From NCBI RefSeq assembly GCF_900187445.1, contig NZ_FYEB01000001.1:992001-1056000 (forward strand): 64,000 bases of DNA, read 5' to 3'. The notes under the pieces are model-generated. The model searched no databases and had not been told where the DNA came from. It was given only the letters and a program-made list of their open reading frames with translations. The stretch is from Pseudomonas sp. Irchel s3b2 (GTDB lineage: Bacteria; Pseudomonadota; Gammaproteobacteria; Pseudomonadales; Pseudomonadaceae). A program made the position numbers and the translations under genes. Of this stretch, positions 43,920 through 52,655 are shown one piece after another; position 1 is the stretch's first letter; each line of letters begins with the position of its first letter.

Positions 43920-45011
43920 ATGTCCGGCAATACCTACGGCAAGCTGTTCACTGTCACCACCGCGGGCGAAAGCCATGGTCCGGCGTTGGTCGCCATTGTC
44001 GATGGCTGCCCGCCGGGCCTGGAGATTTCCCTTGAGGATCTGCAGCGCGACCTGGATCGCCGCAAGCCCGGCACCAGCCGCCACACCACCCAGCGCCAGG
44101 AAGCCGACGAAGTCGAAATCCTCAGCGGCGTGTTCGAAGGCCGCACCACCGGTTGCGCCATCGGCCTGTTGATCCGCAACACCGACCAGAAGTCCAAGGA
44201 CTACTCGGCGATCAAGGATCTGTTCCGCCCGGCCCACGCCGACTACACCTACCACCACAAATACGGCGAGCGCGATTACCGCGGCGGCGGTCGCAGTTCG
44301 GCCCGTGAAACCGCCATGCGCGTGGCGGCAGGGGCGATTGCGAAAAAGTATCTGGCCACTCAAGGCATCATCATTCGCGGCTACATGAGCCAGCTCGGCC
44401 CGATCGAAATTCCGTTCAAGACCTGGGATTCGGTGGAAGAAAACGCTTTCTTCAGCCCCGACCCGGACAAAGTGCCGGAGCTGGAAGCCTATATGGACCA
44501 ATTGCGTCGCGACCAGGATTCGGTCGGCGCGAAGATCACCGTGGTCGCCGAAGGCGTGATGCCGGGCCTTGGTGAGCCGATCTTCGATCGTCTTGACGCC
44601 GAACTGGCCCATGCGCTGATGAGCATCAACGCGGTCAAAGGTGTGGAAATCGGTGCCGGGTTTGCCAGCATCGCCCAGCGCGGCACCGAACACCGTGATG
44701 AAATGACCCCGGAAGGTTTCCTCAGCAACAACTCAGGCGGCATTCTCGGTGGCATCTCGTCCGGTCAGCCGATAGTTGCGCATCTGGCGCTCAAGCCAAC
44801 CTCGAGCATCACCACGCCGGGCCGTTCCATCGACATCCATGGCAACCCGGTTGAGGTCGTCACCAAAGGGCGTCACGACCCGTGCGTCGGCATCCGCGCC
44901 ACGCCGATTGCCGAAGCGATGATGGCCATCGTGCTGATGGATCATCTGCTGCGTCACCGTGGGCAGAATGTCGATGTGCGCGTGAGCACGCCGGTGCTGG
45001 GTCAGCTTTAA
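43920..45011 (+). CDS. aroC: Chorismate synthase
   Basis: A 363-residue chorismate synthase, converting 5-enolpyruvylshikimate-3-phosphate to chorismate with reduced FMN. Signatures: [18 protein letters not shown] (about 17-34), [20 protein letters not shown] (about 119-138) and [17 protein letters not shown] (about 318-334). A TATACT -10 box lies at 43868-43873. Gene order aroC-MFS-mtn is the conserved Pseudomonas arrangement. Confidence 0.98.
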   Translation: MSGNTYGKLFTVTTAGESHGPALVAIVDGCPPGLEISLEDLQRDLDRRKPGTSRHTTQRQEADEVEILSGVFEGRTTGCAIGLLIRNTDQKSKDYSAIKDLFRPAHADYTYHHKYGERDYRGGGRSSARETAMRVAAGAIAKKYLATQGIIIRGYMSQLGPIEIPFKTWDSVEENAFFSPDPDKVPELEAYMDQLRRDQDSVGAKITVVAEGVMPGLGEPIFDRLDAELAHALMSINAVKGVEIGAGFASIAQRGTEHRDEMTPEGFLSNNSGGILGGISSGQPIVAHLALKPTSSITTPGRSIDIHGNPVEVVTKGRHDPCVGIRATPIAEAMMAIVLMDHLLRHRGQNVDVRVSTPVLGQL

Positions 45012-45039
45012 TGGCTGTTCTTAAGGCCGCTGCAGTCTG

Positions 45040-46191
45040 ATGGCCGTGGCGGCGCTTCCGTACTGGCGGCTCTCCAGTTTCTATCTGTTCTATTTCGCCT
45101 TGCTCGGTTCGACGGCGCCGTTTCTGGCGCTGTACTTCGATCACCTGGGCTTTTCCAGTGCGCGCATTGGCGAATTGGTGGCGATCCCGATGCTGATGCG
45201 CTGCGTGGCGCCGAACATCTGGGGCTGGCTTGGTGATTACACCGGCCGGCGGCTGGCCATCGTGCGTTTCGGCGCGGTCTGTACGCTGCTGACTTTCTCA
45301 CTGATTTTCGTCAGCAAAAGCTACGCCTGGCTGGCGATGGTCATGGCCTTGCACGCGTTCTTCTGGCACGCGGTATTGCCGCAATTCGAAGTCATCACCC
45401 TGGCGCATTTGAACGGCCAAACGTCTCGCTACAGCCAGATTCGCCTGTGGGGTTCCATCGGTTTCATCATCACCGTGGTCGCGCTCGGCAGGTTGTTCGA
45501 ATGGCTCAGCCTCGACATCTATCCGCTGGCGTTGGTGCTGATTATGGCCGGGATCGTCGTCAGCAGTTTATGGGTGCCTAACGCGCAACCGATTCAGAGT
45601 GAACGGTTGGCGGGGGAGGGATTCCTTCAGCAATTGCGCAACCCCGGGGTGTTGGCGTTCTACGGTTGCGTGGCGCTGATGCAGATGAGTCACGGGCCGT
45701 ATTACACCTTTCTGACCTTGCACCTTGAGCGACTCGGTTACAGTCGTGGGCTGATCGGCATGCTCTGGGCGGTCGGGGTGGTCGCCGAAGTCTTGGTGTT
45801 TCTGGTCATGAGCAAGATCCTTGCGCGTTTCTCGGTGCGCCGGGTGCTGCTGGCGAGTTTCCTGCTGGCGGCTTTGCGTTGGTTGTTGCTCGGTTCGTTT
45901 GCCGAATTCCTCTGGGTGTTGCTGTTCGCCCAAGTGCTGCACGCCGCCACCTTCGGCAGCTTTCACGCCGCTGCCATCCATTTCGTGCAACGTAGCTTCG
46001 GTGCACGCCAGCAAGGGCAGGGCCAAGCGTTGTATGCCGCACTGGCTGGCACTGGCGGTGCACTGGGCGCGCTGTATTCCGGCTATAGCTGGAATACCCT
46101 CGGCGCCACATGGACCTTTAGTATTGCCAGTCTCGCAGCCTTCGCCGCTGCCGTTATCATTGCCACACGCATGCAAGAGGACAGGCCATGA
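45040..46191 (+). CDS. MFS transporter (HcaT/LacY-like class)
   Basis: A 383-residue major-facilitator protein with twelve hydrophobic segments. YWRLSSFYLFYFALLGSTAP (about 8-27) and WGWLGDYTGRRLAIVRFG (about 61-78) resemble the phenylpropionate transporter group. Substrate unknown. Its stop overlaps the ATG of the mtnB remnant by 4 bases, so it was once coupled to methionine-salvage genes. Confidence 0.88.
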   Translation: MAVAALPYWRLSSFYLFYFALLGSTAPFLALYFDHLGFSSARIGELVAIPMLMRCVAPNIWGWLGDYTGRRLAIVRFGAVCTLLTFSLIFVSKSYAWLAMVMALHAFFWHAVLPQFEVITLAHLNGQTSRYSQIRLWGSIGFIITVVALGRLFEWLSLDIYPLALVLIMAGIVVSSLWVPNAQPIQSERLAGEGFLQQLRNPGVLAFYGCVALMQMSHGPYYTFLTLHLERLGYSRGLIGMLWAVGVVAEVLVFLVMSKILARFSVRRVLLASFLLAALRWLLLGSFAEFLWVLLFAQVLHAATFGSFHAAAIHFVQRSFGARQQGQGQALYAALAGTGGALGALYSGYSWNTLGATWTFSIASLAAFAAAVIIATRMQEDRP

Positions 46192-46351
46192 GCCTTACCC
46201 GTGAACACCTCGCGCAGGAAATCATCGACGCCGGGCGTTTTTTGTATGGTGGAGTGCGCGCATGAGCGACGCATTGCGGCAGATCGAGGCCTTTGAATTT
46301 TTGTTCGTGTGCGAGTCGAAGACGCGCTCATTCTCGAACCATAAAGCATGA
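46188..46351 (+). pseudogene. mtnB: mtnB remnant (internal deletion)
   Basis: Methylthioribulose-1-phosphate dehydratase is normally about 204 residues. Here the true start reads MSLTREHLAQEIIDAGRFLY and then runs out of frame to a stop at 46263. A second frame resumes at about 46250 with WSARMSDALRQIEAFEFLF, the C-terminal end of MtnB, and stops at 46351. About 500 bases including the zinc-binding active site are missing. The junction at TTGTATGG/TGGAGT suggests a deletion between short similar sequences. It overlaps the MFS stop by 4 bases. Non-functional. Confidence 0.88.
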
Positions 46352-46371
46352 ACCGTTAAGGAGTTGCCCCG

Positions 46372-46917
46372 ATGAGCAGCCTGTCCGTTTACCACGTCAG
46401 CAGCCCTGACCTGCCGAACAAGGTATTGACCCACCTTGAAGACATCGCCTCGACCCTGGCCGAACAGGGCGTGCGCTTTGACCGTTGGCAAGCCGCGGCG
46501 AAAATCCAGCCAGGCGCCAGCCAAGAAGAAGTGATCGCCGCGTATCAGGAGCAAATCGACAAGCTGATGACCGAGCGCGGTTACATCACCGTCGATGTCG
46601 TCAGCCTGAACAGCGATCACCCGCAAAAAACCGAGTTGCGGGCCAAGTTCCTCGATGAGCACCGCCATGGTGAAGACGAAGTACGATTTTTCGTCGCCGG
46701 CCGTGGCTTGTTCACCCTGCACATCGGCGATTATGTCTACGCCGTGCTCTGCGAGAAAAACGACCTGATCTCGGTGCCAGCCGGCACAAAGCACTGGTTC
46801 GACATGGGTGAAAACCCGCATTTCGTTGTAATCCGCCTGTTCAACAATCCGGAAGGCTTGGTAGCCAATTTCAGCGGCGATGACATCGCCAGCCGCTTCC
46901 CGCGTCTCGAGGACTGA
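46372..46917 (+). CDS. mtnD: Acireductone dioxygenase
   Basis: A 181-residue cupin with the complete metal site: DEHRHGEDEVRFF (His 97, His 99, Glu 103) and His 141 in GTKHWFD. It oxidises the acireductone of the methionine salvage pathway. AAGGAG precedes the ATG. Both partners that should flank it (mtnB, mtnC) are lost: after the stop only ATGCCGATCA, matching the usual mtnC start, is left before a REPIN. Its substrate supply is therefore doubtful in this strain unless other enzymes replace them. Confidence 0.95.
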   Translation: MSSLSVYHVSSPDLPNKVLTHLEDIASTLAEQGVRFDRWQAAAKIQPGASQEEVIAAYQEQIDKLMTERGYITVDVVSLNSDHPQKTELRAKFLDEHRHGEDEVRFFVAGRGLFTLHIGDYVYAVLCEKNDLISVPAGTKHWFDMGENPHFVVIRLFNNPEGLVANFSGDDIASRFPRLED

Positions 46918-46961
46918 GTCGATGCCGATCAGCTGGCCTTCTGACTGTAACCACACATAAC

Positions 46962-47056
46962 CTGTAGGAGCCGAGCTTGCTCGCGAAGGCGGCGGGTCAG
47001 CTGAGATTAATGTTGGCTGACACACCGCCTTCGCGAGCAAGCTCGGCTCCTACAGG
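46962..47056. repeat. REPIN at the missing mtnC locus
   Basis: TGTAGGAGCCGAGCTTGCTC and its inverse surround about 40 bases with an inner pair GGCGG/CCGCC. It begins 32 bases after the last trace of mtnC. Confidence 0.9.
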
Positions 47057-47080
47057 GATTGCGTAACTGCAGAAACAACT

Positions 47081-47119
47081 CAGGCCGTGAAGCGAGAAGC
47101 TTTCACGGCCTGTTTGTTT
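47081..47119 (+). terminator. Terminator after the mtn remnant region
   Basis: CAGGCCGTGA and TCACGGCCTG form a 10-base stem followed by TTTGTTTG. In the opposite direction it would also serve the DUF3509 gene. Confidence 0.75.
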
Positions 47120-47135
47120 GTAGCGTTGTAACGAA

Positions 47136-47414
47136 TTACATCGAGTGATAAGTCGGCAAGGCGAACCGTTGCTGGCTTTGCAGCAGGGAGATCTGCGGCA
47201 GTTCGCTGGCCTGTTCGGCAACGTCACGGCGAATCGCGCTGATCACCCACGACAGCTGATCGCCGGCATGCAATTGCTGATAGGAAATCGAACGTTTGAA
47301 GACTTTGCCGTCCGTACCGCGCAGGGTCAGCAGAATGCCGCCGTCAGGCCGTGGCTGGGTGGTCACTTCGAAGTTGGAGAATAGCGACGAAAATTTTTCC
47401 TGGATCAGGCTCAT
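47136..47414 (-). CDS. DUF3509-family protein
   Basis: A 92-residue protein starting MSLIQEKFSSLFSNFEV, the form of the Pseudomonas DUF3509 family, with RPDGGILLTLRGTDGKVFKR in the middle. Function unknown. The ATG at 47414 has GGAG about 9 bases upstream; a 12-codon extension is unsupported. Confidence 0.8.
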   Translation of the reverse strand: MSLIQEKFSSLFSNFEVTTQPRPDGGILLTLRGTDGKVFKRSISYQQLHAGDQLSWVISAIRRDVAEQASELPQISLLQSQQRFALPTYHSM

Positions 47415-47769
47415 GTCTATCAGCTCCGTTTGTGCTTGAAGGGCAACCATGGAGAGGTAGTTGCAGTGATTGTGCCAGCACCTGATTTTTTAAAAATACA
47501 TACAAATCAATAAGTTATAAATTAAGTACCTTTATGCTTTCGTGCAATCTGCATGAATGGCCATCGTGCATCCTGCATTTTGCGTGGTCGGCATCGATTC
47601 GATGGAACCAATCACAACGCCAGGGTTCCGCTTTTCGATCTCCGGTTCGAACGCTCCAGTCGCGGATACAAAACATTGCAAAAACCGCGTGTACAGCTCA
47701 AGAACCGCTGACGTACTTTCGGCTTCAATCAACGCCACCCGACAATAAAAAGATCGAACGGGAGCAACC
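47415..47769. other. Gene-free region before the acyl-CoA synthetase
   Basis: A 355-base divergent region. It has an AT-rich core at about 47488-47530, suitable for promoters, and a GGGAGCAACC ribosome site at its right end. No repeat or operator stands out. Confidence 0.5.
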
Positions 47770-49608
47770 ATGAGCCGGACGCTGAACGACACGATTACCT
47801 GGGGCATGATGCTCCGCAAACTGCCTTCCATTGCCAAAGCCATTCCCCGCGTGGTGAAGGGCATGAAAGCCGCCAACGTCAAGGATCCGACCCAGCCGTG
47901 TGGCCTGGGCTGGAGCTTCGAGCAGGCGACATTGCGCAATCCCGATGGCCCAGCCTTGCTGCAGGGCGAGGTGGCACTCACTTATGCACAGGTCAACCAA
48001 TGGGCCAATCGCATCGCCCATCACCTGATCGCCCAAGGCATCGGCAAGGGCGATGTGGTGGCGATCTTTATCGAGAACCGTGTGGAACTGTTGGTGACGA
48101 TATTGGCAGTGGCCAAAGTCGGCGCAATCAGCGCCTTGCTCAATACCTCCCAAACCCGTGACACCCTGGCTCACAGTTTGAATCTGGTGGCGCCTGTAGC
48201 GATCGTGGTCGGAGAAGAGCTGGTTCCGGCTTTCGATGCGGTCCGCGAGCGGGTGTCTATTGATACGGCGCGCACCTGGTTTGTCGCCGATCAAGACGCT
48301 TATCGCCATCCGGGCAATTCGCCCGATGGCTTCATTAACCTGATGACGGTCAGCGCCGAAGCGTGCAGCGATAACCCTGTCAGCAGCCAGCGGGTTTTTC
48401 TCGACGATCCTTGTTTCTATATTTACACCTCGGGCACCACCGGGTTGCCCAAGGCCGGGGTGTTCAAGCACGGCCGCTGGATGCGCAGTTCCGCCAGTTT
48501 CGGGCGGATTGCCCTGGACATGCAGCCGCAGGATGTCGTCTATTGCACCTTGCCGCTGTACCACGCCACCGGGCTCTGCGTGTGCTGGGGCTCGGCAATC
48601 AGCGGGTCGTCGGGGTTTGCCATCCGCCGCAAGTTCAGCGCCAGTCAGTTCTGGAGCGACGTGCGCAAATACCGGGCGACCACCCTAGGTTACGTCGGCG
48701 AATTGTGCCGCTACCTGGTGGATCAACCGCGCAGCCCGGACGACAGTCGACACAGCGTGACAAAGATGATCGGCAATGGTCTGCGTCCTGGCGCGTGGAG
48801 CGAGTTCAAAACGCGTTTCGCCGTTGACCATATCTGCGAGCTGTACGCCGCCAGCGATGGCAATATCGGCTTCACCAACATCCTCAATTTTGACAACACC
48901 ATCGGTTTTTCCCTGATGTCCTGGGAGCTGGTGGCGTACGACCACGACAGCGGCGCGCCCACCCGTGACGCCAGGGGCTTCATGCGCAAAGTGACCAAGG
49001 GCGAGCAGGGTTTGCTGTTGGCGAGGATCGACGACAAGGCGCCGCTGGACGGCTATACCGATCCGCAAAAGACTGCAAAAGTCGTGCTCCGCGACGTATT
49101 CAAGAAGGGTGACCGTTACTTCAATACCGGCGACTTGCTGCGCAACATCGGTTTTGGCCACGCGCAATTTGTCGATCGCTTGGGTGATACCTATCGCTGG
49201 AAGGGCGAAAACGTCTCGACCACCGAGGTCGAGAACATCCTTCTGCAACACCCGCAGATCGCCGAAGCCGTGGCCTATGGCGTGGAAATCCACAACACCA
49301 ATGGACGTGCCGGGATGGCGGCAATCACACCGGCTGAATCCCTGGCGACCCTGGACTTCAGCGAGTTACTGGCGTTCGCCAGGCAGCAAATGCCTGCCTA
49401 TGCGGTGCCACTTTTTCTGCGGGTAAAGGTGAAAATGGAAACCACCGGAACCTTCAAATACCAGAAGACCCGACTCAAGGATGAAGCCTTCGACCCGAAC
49501 AAAACCGGCGATGATCCGATCTACGCCTGGTTGCCAGGGACCCAGACTTACGTGCAAGTCACCGAGCAGGTGCTGGCGGATATTCACGGCGGCAAGCACC
49601 GCTATTGA
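47770..49608 (+). CDS. Long-chain acyl-CoA synthetase (FATP-like)
   Basis: A 612-residue ANL-superfamily enzyme. The AMP motif YIYTSGTTGLPKAG (217-230), YAASDGNIGF (about 357-366), FNTGDLL (about 453-459), DRLGDTYRWKGENVSTTEVE (about 469-488) and the C-terminal lysine in GTFKYQKTRLK are intact. The WKGEN and N-terminal layout match the very-long-chain/FATP branch. It activates fatty acids to acyl-CoA at the membrane. Confidence 0.9.
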   Translation: MSRTLNDTITWGMMLRKLPSIAKAIPRVVKGMKAANVKDPTQPCGLGWSFEQATLRNPDGPALLQGEVALTYAQVNQWANRIAHHLIAQGIGKGDVVAIFIENRVELLVTILAVAKVGAISALLNTSQTRDTLAHSLNLVAPVAIVVGEELVPAFDAVRERVSIDTARTWFVADQDAYRHPGNSPDGFINLMTVSAEACSDNPVSSQRVFLDDPCFYIYTSGTTGLPKAGVFKHGRWMRSSASFGRIALDMQPQDVVYCTLPLYHATGLCVCWGSAISGSSGFAIRRKFSASQFWSDVRKYRATTLGYVGELCRYLVDQPRSPDDSRHSVTKMIGNGLRPGAWSEFKTRFAVDHICELYAASDGNIGFTNILNFDNTIGFSLMSWELVAYDHDSGAPTRDARGFMRKVTKGEQGLLLARIDDKAPLDGYTDPQKTAKVVLRDVFKKGDRYFNTGDLLRNIGFGHAQFVDRLGDTYRWKGENVSTTEVENILLQHPQIAEAVAYGVEIHNTNGRAGMAAITPAESLATLDFSELLAFARQQMPAYAVPLFLRVKVKMETTGTFKYQKTRLKDEAFDPNKTGDDPIYAWLPGTQTYVQVTEQVLADIHGGKHRY

Positions 49609-49719
49609 ATGTGGCCTTATTGACTGTGGCTATGGCCGCCCATTAGAAAAAAGAAGTGACAGGTTCCGGAGCGCTCGGGAAACTATCGGCTTTCCGATTG
49701 ACCGAATGTGGAGTCCCCA

Positions 49720-50238
49720 ATGTCAGACAAAAGCCGCCAGATGACCCCCGAAGAGGCTGCTGAATTTGCCGAACAGGTGTTCAACAAAGCGCGCGAGGGC
49801 GATGCGGCCATGATGGCTGCGCTGCTGACCAAGGGCCTGCCGCCGAACCTGCGCAACCACAAGGGCGATACCTTGTTGATGCTCGCGGCGTACCACGGCC
49901 ATGTCGAGACGGTAAAAGTGCTGCTCGAGCACAAGGCCGACCCGGAAATCCGCAATGACAACGGCCAGAGCCCGATTGCCGGCGCGGCGTTCAAGGGTGA
50001 TCTGGCGGTGGTCAAGGCATTGGTTGAGGGGGGCGCGCAAGTGGAAGGTTCGTCCTTCGACGGTCGCACTGCGCTGATGATGGCGGCGATGTTCAACCGC
50101 GTCGAAATCATCGACTACCTGATCAGCAAAGGCGCCGATCCGAAAGCCAAGGATGCCAACGGTGTATCCGCGCTGGACGCGGCCAAAACCATGGGCGCGG
50201 TGGATACCACCGCACAGCTGCAAAAACTGGTTGGCTGA
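49720..50238 (+). CDS. Ankyrin-repeat protein
   Basis: A 172-residue protein with about four ankyrin repeats from residue 40 on: NHKGDTLLMLAAYHGHVETVKVLLEHKADPE, then units starting NDNGQSPIAGAAF, SFDGRTALMMAAM and DANGVSALDAAK. No signal peptide. Protein-protein contacts are expected; the partner is not evident, and no catalase gene adjoins it as happens for some pseudomonad ankyrin proteins. ATG 49720 with TGGAG upstream. Confidence 0.88.
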   Translation: MSDKSRQMTPEEAAEFAEQVFNKAREGDAAMMAALLTKGLPPNLRNHKGDTLLMLAAYHGHVETVKVLLEHKADPEIRNDNGQSPIAGAAFKGDLAVVKALVEGGAQVEGSSFDGRTALMMAAMFNRVEIIDYLISKGADPKAKDANGVSALDAAKTMGAVDTTAQLQKLVG

Positions 50239-50264
50239 TTCCCTCTGTGGCCGCGGGGGCTTTT

Positions 50265-50394
50265 GTGGCGAGGGAGCTTGTCCCGCTCGGCTGCGAAGCA
50301 GTCGTAAACCAGGCGAATGCGGTCTGTCTGAACGACCGCGGTGGCTGATTTTGGGGCTGCTTCGCAACCCAGCGGGAGCAAGCTCCCTCGCCAC
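50265..50394. repeat. REPIN (GTGGCGAGGGAGCTTG family), second copy
   Basis: Same arms as the element at 19640, with an inner GACCGC/GCGGTC pair. Confidence 0.9.
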
Positions 50395-50477
50395 AGGTTC
50401 ATGCCAGGTCCCGCAATCCGTTTCCGAATGCGCTATCCTTCGCGCCCTCAAATCTCCCTCGCTACAGGATCCACCTC

Positions 50478-51008
50478 ATGAAAGCCGCACTCGTCGAACT
50501 CATCAGCAAAATCAGCTCCGGGTGCATGAGCGAGGACGAAATCCTGAAAGTCGCTGACGAAGCGGCTCAGGCCTACGCCGATCCAGAGGCTTTTCTGGCG
50601 GCCAATCCGGACATCAACTACGACGACACCTTCCCGATCCCGTTGGGCGAGTGGGTAGTCGTCGGCAGCTTGCCGGAAACCGTGCTGTTCCAGGCCGACA
50701 CCTACATGGACCTGTTTGCGCAGATCGTCGCTTCGTTCGGTCCTGGCGTCGATTTCAACATCAAACCCAAGCAACTGGCCAAAACCGAAGCCTTGACGGC
50801 GCTTAACCGCATTCAGGTGCAAATGAGCAGCATGAACAAGGAAAATGGCGGTTACACGCTGATGAACTTCAGCCAGTTGCTCGACGACGAACTGCAAGTG
50901 GTGCTGGTATACGGTAACGACGTGCCACGGGTGCTGGAGTTGTGCGCGGAAGTCGGCATCGCCGCCGCGCCCTCCCTGGAAGCCCTGAAAGTGGCGATCC
51001 ACGTCTGA
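50478..51008 (+). CDS. Hypothetical protein
   Basis: A 176-residue soluble, acidic protein with no motif I recognise. ALVELISKISSGCMSEDEILK opens it and NFSQLLDDELQVVLVYG (about 132-148) suggests a beta-rich segment. No signal peptide or membrane segment. It has its own upstream region and no clear partner. Confidence 0.75.
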   Translation: MKAALVELISKISSGCMSEDEILKVADEAAQAYADPEAFLAANPDINYDDTFPIPLGEWVVVGSLPETVLFQADTYMDLFAQIVASFGPGVDFNIKPKQLAKTEALTALNRIQVQMSSMNKENGGYTLMNFSQLLDDELQVVLVYGNDVPRVLELCAEVGIAAAPSLEALKVAIHV

Positions 51009-51079
51009 CGGTAATAAAACTGAATCCTCGCAAGGCCCGACTATCCTAAGAGTGCATACCACTCTTCGGGAGCGTCACT

Positions 51080-51271
51080 ATGGGTTCCACGTTCAACAGC
51101 CTGGTTGGCCTGATTGTTCTTGCCCTGGATATCTGGGCCATCATCAACGTGCTTAAAAGTGGCGCTGAGACCGGGATGAAAATCATCTGGGTGCTATTGA
51201 TCCTGCTGCTGCCGGTCCTGGGCCTGATCATCTGGGCCATCGCCGGGCCGCGAGGCAATGTGCGGATCTGA
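51080..51271 (+). CDS. PLDc_N-type small membrane protein
   Basis: A 63-residue protein resembling the N-terminal membrane domain of cardiolipin synthases (PLDc_N): two hydrophobic segments (about 5-24 and 32-57) and the terminal WAIAGPRG. GGGAGCG lies 6 bases before the ATG. Such stand-alone proteins are common; function unknown. Confidence 0.8.
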   Translation: MGSTFNSLVGLIVLALDIWAIINVLKSGAETGMKIIWVLLILLLPVLGLIIWAIAGPRGNVRI

Positions 51272-51300
51272 CTGCATCCTACTAAAATGAACACATAACC

Positions 51301-51396
51301 CTGTAGGAGCGAAGCTTGCTCGCGAAAGCGGTGTATCGGTCGACATGTGAATTGACTAATACACCGCTTTCGCGAGCAAGCTTCGCTCCTACACAG
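51301..51396. repeat. REPIN (TAGGAGCGAAGCTTGCTCGCGAA)
   Basis: Near-perfect long palindrome, with inner AGCGGTGTAT/ATACACCGCT pair. Confidence 0.9.
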
Positions 51397-51507
51397 GGTT
51401 TCTGTGTTTTTTTTATGCCGGCACGCGGTAATCCGTTTGAACGATCACTCCGGGCAAAAGTCCAGATAGAAGTAAGCCCATCCATGGGTTTTATCGAGGA
51501 GGCACCG

Positions 51508-51741
51508 ATGCAAAAGTGGAAAATCACTTTCGTGGATGATCACGGTGAAACAGTGGACGAACTCTTCGAGTCCGAGGAATGCCCGAACAGCGAGCAAGCC
51601 GCCAAACTCATTCGCGCCCGGCGCCTGCCGGTCGCTGCCGAACTGGATCTCAATGATCTGGAGGGTCGTACCGATGATCCGACCGTCAAAAGTCTGAAAT
51701 CCCAGAACAGCATTGAAATCATCAGTATTACTCCAATCTGA
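51508..51741 (+). CDS. Small hypothetical protein (77 residues)
   Basis: An acidic 77-residue protein starting MQKWKITFVDDHGETVDELF. GAGGAGGC 5 bases upstream of ATG 51508 is a strong ribosome site, better than the earlier in-frame ATG at 51484. Not recognised; no hydrophobic segment. Confidence 0.65.
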   Translation: MQKWKITFVDDHGETVDELFESEECPNSEQAAKLIRARRLPVAAELDLNDLEGRTDDPTVKSLKSQNSIEIISITPI

Positions 51742-51956
51742 TACACCTCTCGTCACATTCATACCCAGGCCTTGGCAGCAGCTCTATCTAGAGGCTACTC
51801 TGCAAGCGAGATCAGCGAATGACTCGCTAAGGTCTGGTCTTGTCAGCTACATGCTTGCTTCCCGTCGGCAACCTCTGTTGCCGTATCGCTCTCACCAATC
51901 GGTTGAAAGTGCAGGGAATACGGAAAGTCTATCCATCAGTCTGAGGGGGACGTTTC

Positions 51957-52298
51957 ATGAGCACAGCCTATCAAGAAGACATCAGCAGCAGCGTGCTGCG
52001 CCGCATGAAAGAAGGCGGTTTCGACTTTTCACGATTCCATCCCATCGAGTTCTACGCCATTTTCCCGGACGAGGAGCGGGCACGCAGGGCGGCAGGTCAT
52101 TTCTGTGGTGAATCCTTGAATGCCCAGATCAGCGTGCGCGACGACGGCGCGTGGCATCTGGAACTGAGCAAAGTGATGTACGCCACCTATGACGGGATTG
52201 GCGACTTTGAGCAGGACTTCGAGGCGGTGGTCGAGCCTCTGGGCGGTATCATCGAAGGATGGGGCGTCAAGCAGGAGGTACGAGGGTTACTCGCATAG
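51957..52298 (+). CDS. rraB: RNase E inhibitor RraB-like protein
   Basis: A 113-residue protein of the RraB family: GFDFSRFHPIEFYAIFPDEERA (about 21-42) and FEAVVEPLGGIIEGWG (about 88-103) are typical. RraB binds RNase E and modulates its activity in enterobacteria; pseudomonad members are shorter, so the same role is an inference. GAGGGGG precedes the ATG. Confidence 0.8.
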   Translation: MSTAYQEDISSSVLRRMKEGGFDFSRFHPIEFYAIFPDEERARRAAGHFCGESLNAQISVRDDGAWHLELSKVMYATYDGIGDFEQDFEAVVEPLGGIIEGWGVKQEVRGLLA

Positions 52299-52383
52299 TC
52301 TTATGAACAGTGACAACACTCAGTAACGGCTGACCTTTGGGTTGGCCGTTTTCGTTTGTGGAAATGTGAAATTGAATACGGAC

Positions 52384-52469
52384 CTGTAGGCGCTGGCTTG
52401 CCAGCGAAGGCTGCGCCGAGAGCAACACATGACTTCGGGGCCCTTCGCCAGCAAGCCGGCTCCTACAGG
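52384..52469. repeat. REPIN (TAGGCGCTGGCTTGCCAGCGAA)
   Basis: CCTGTAGGCGCTGGCTTGCC and GCAAGCCGGCTCCTACAGG arms around 40 bases. Confidence 0.85.
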
Positions 52470-52534
52470 CTATGCTGCTGATAGGCGACAGCATTGCTTC
52501 GCCATGAAGCGGGGGCGATCAGGTTGGGGTATTT

Positions 52535-52555
52535 ACCGCACAGGATTGGTGCGGT
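52535..52555 (+). promoter_or_regulatory. NtrC-like enhancer dyad
   Basis: ACCGCAC and GTGCGGT are exact inverses with a 7-base spacer, so GCAC-N7-GTGC matches the NtrC half-site geometry (GCACC-N5-GGTGC, one base off). It lies about 85 bases upstream of the inferred start of transcription. Confidence 0.5.
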
Positions 52556-52604
52556 ACGTGCAGCGCCTATATCCAACTTATTGATATCAAAGCGTTTATG
52601 CCGA

Positions 52605-52619
52605 TGGCACGGGCCTTGC
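52605..52619 (+). promoter_or_regulatory. Sigma-54 (-24/-12) promoter
   Basis: TGGCACG-GGCC-TTGC fits the RpoN consensus TGGCACG-N4-TTGC at every fixed base, 36 bases before the ATP-grasp ATG, leaving room for a short leader with AAGGAG. Confidence 0.75.
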
Positions 52620-52655
52620 GAAGGCCTGGATGTCCGGAGTGACAAGGAGTACGGC

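Larger units (their letters stand above)
52299..52655. other. Control region of the ATP-grasp operon
   Basis: A 357-base gene-free region: a REPIN (52384-52469), an NtrC-like dyad and a sigma-54 promoter, in that order. Confidence 0.6.
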
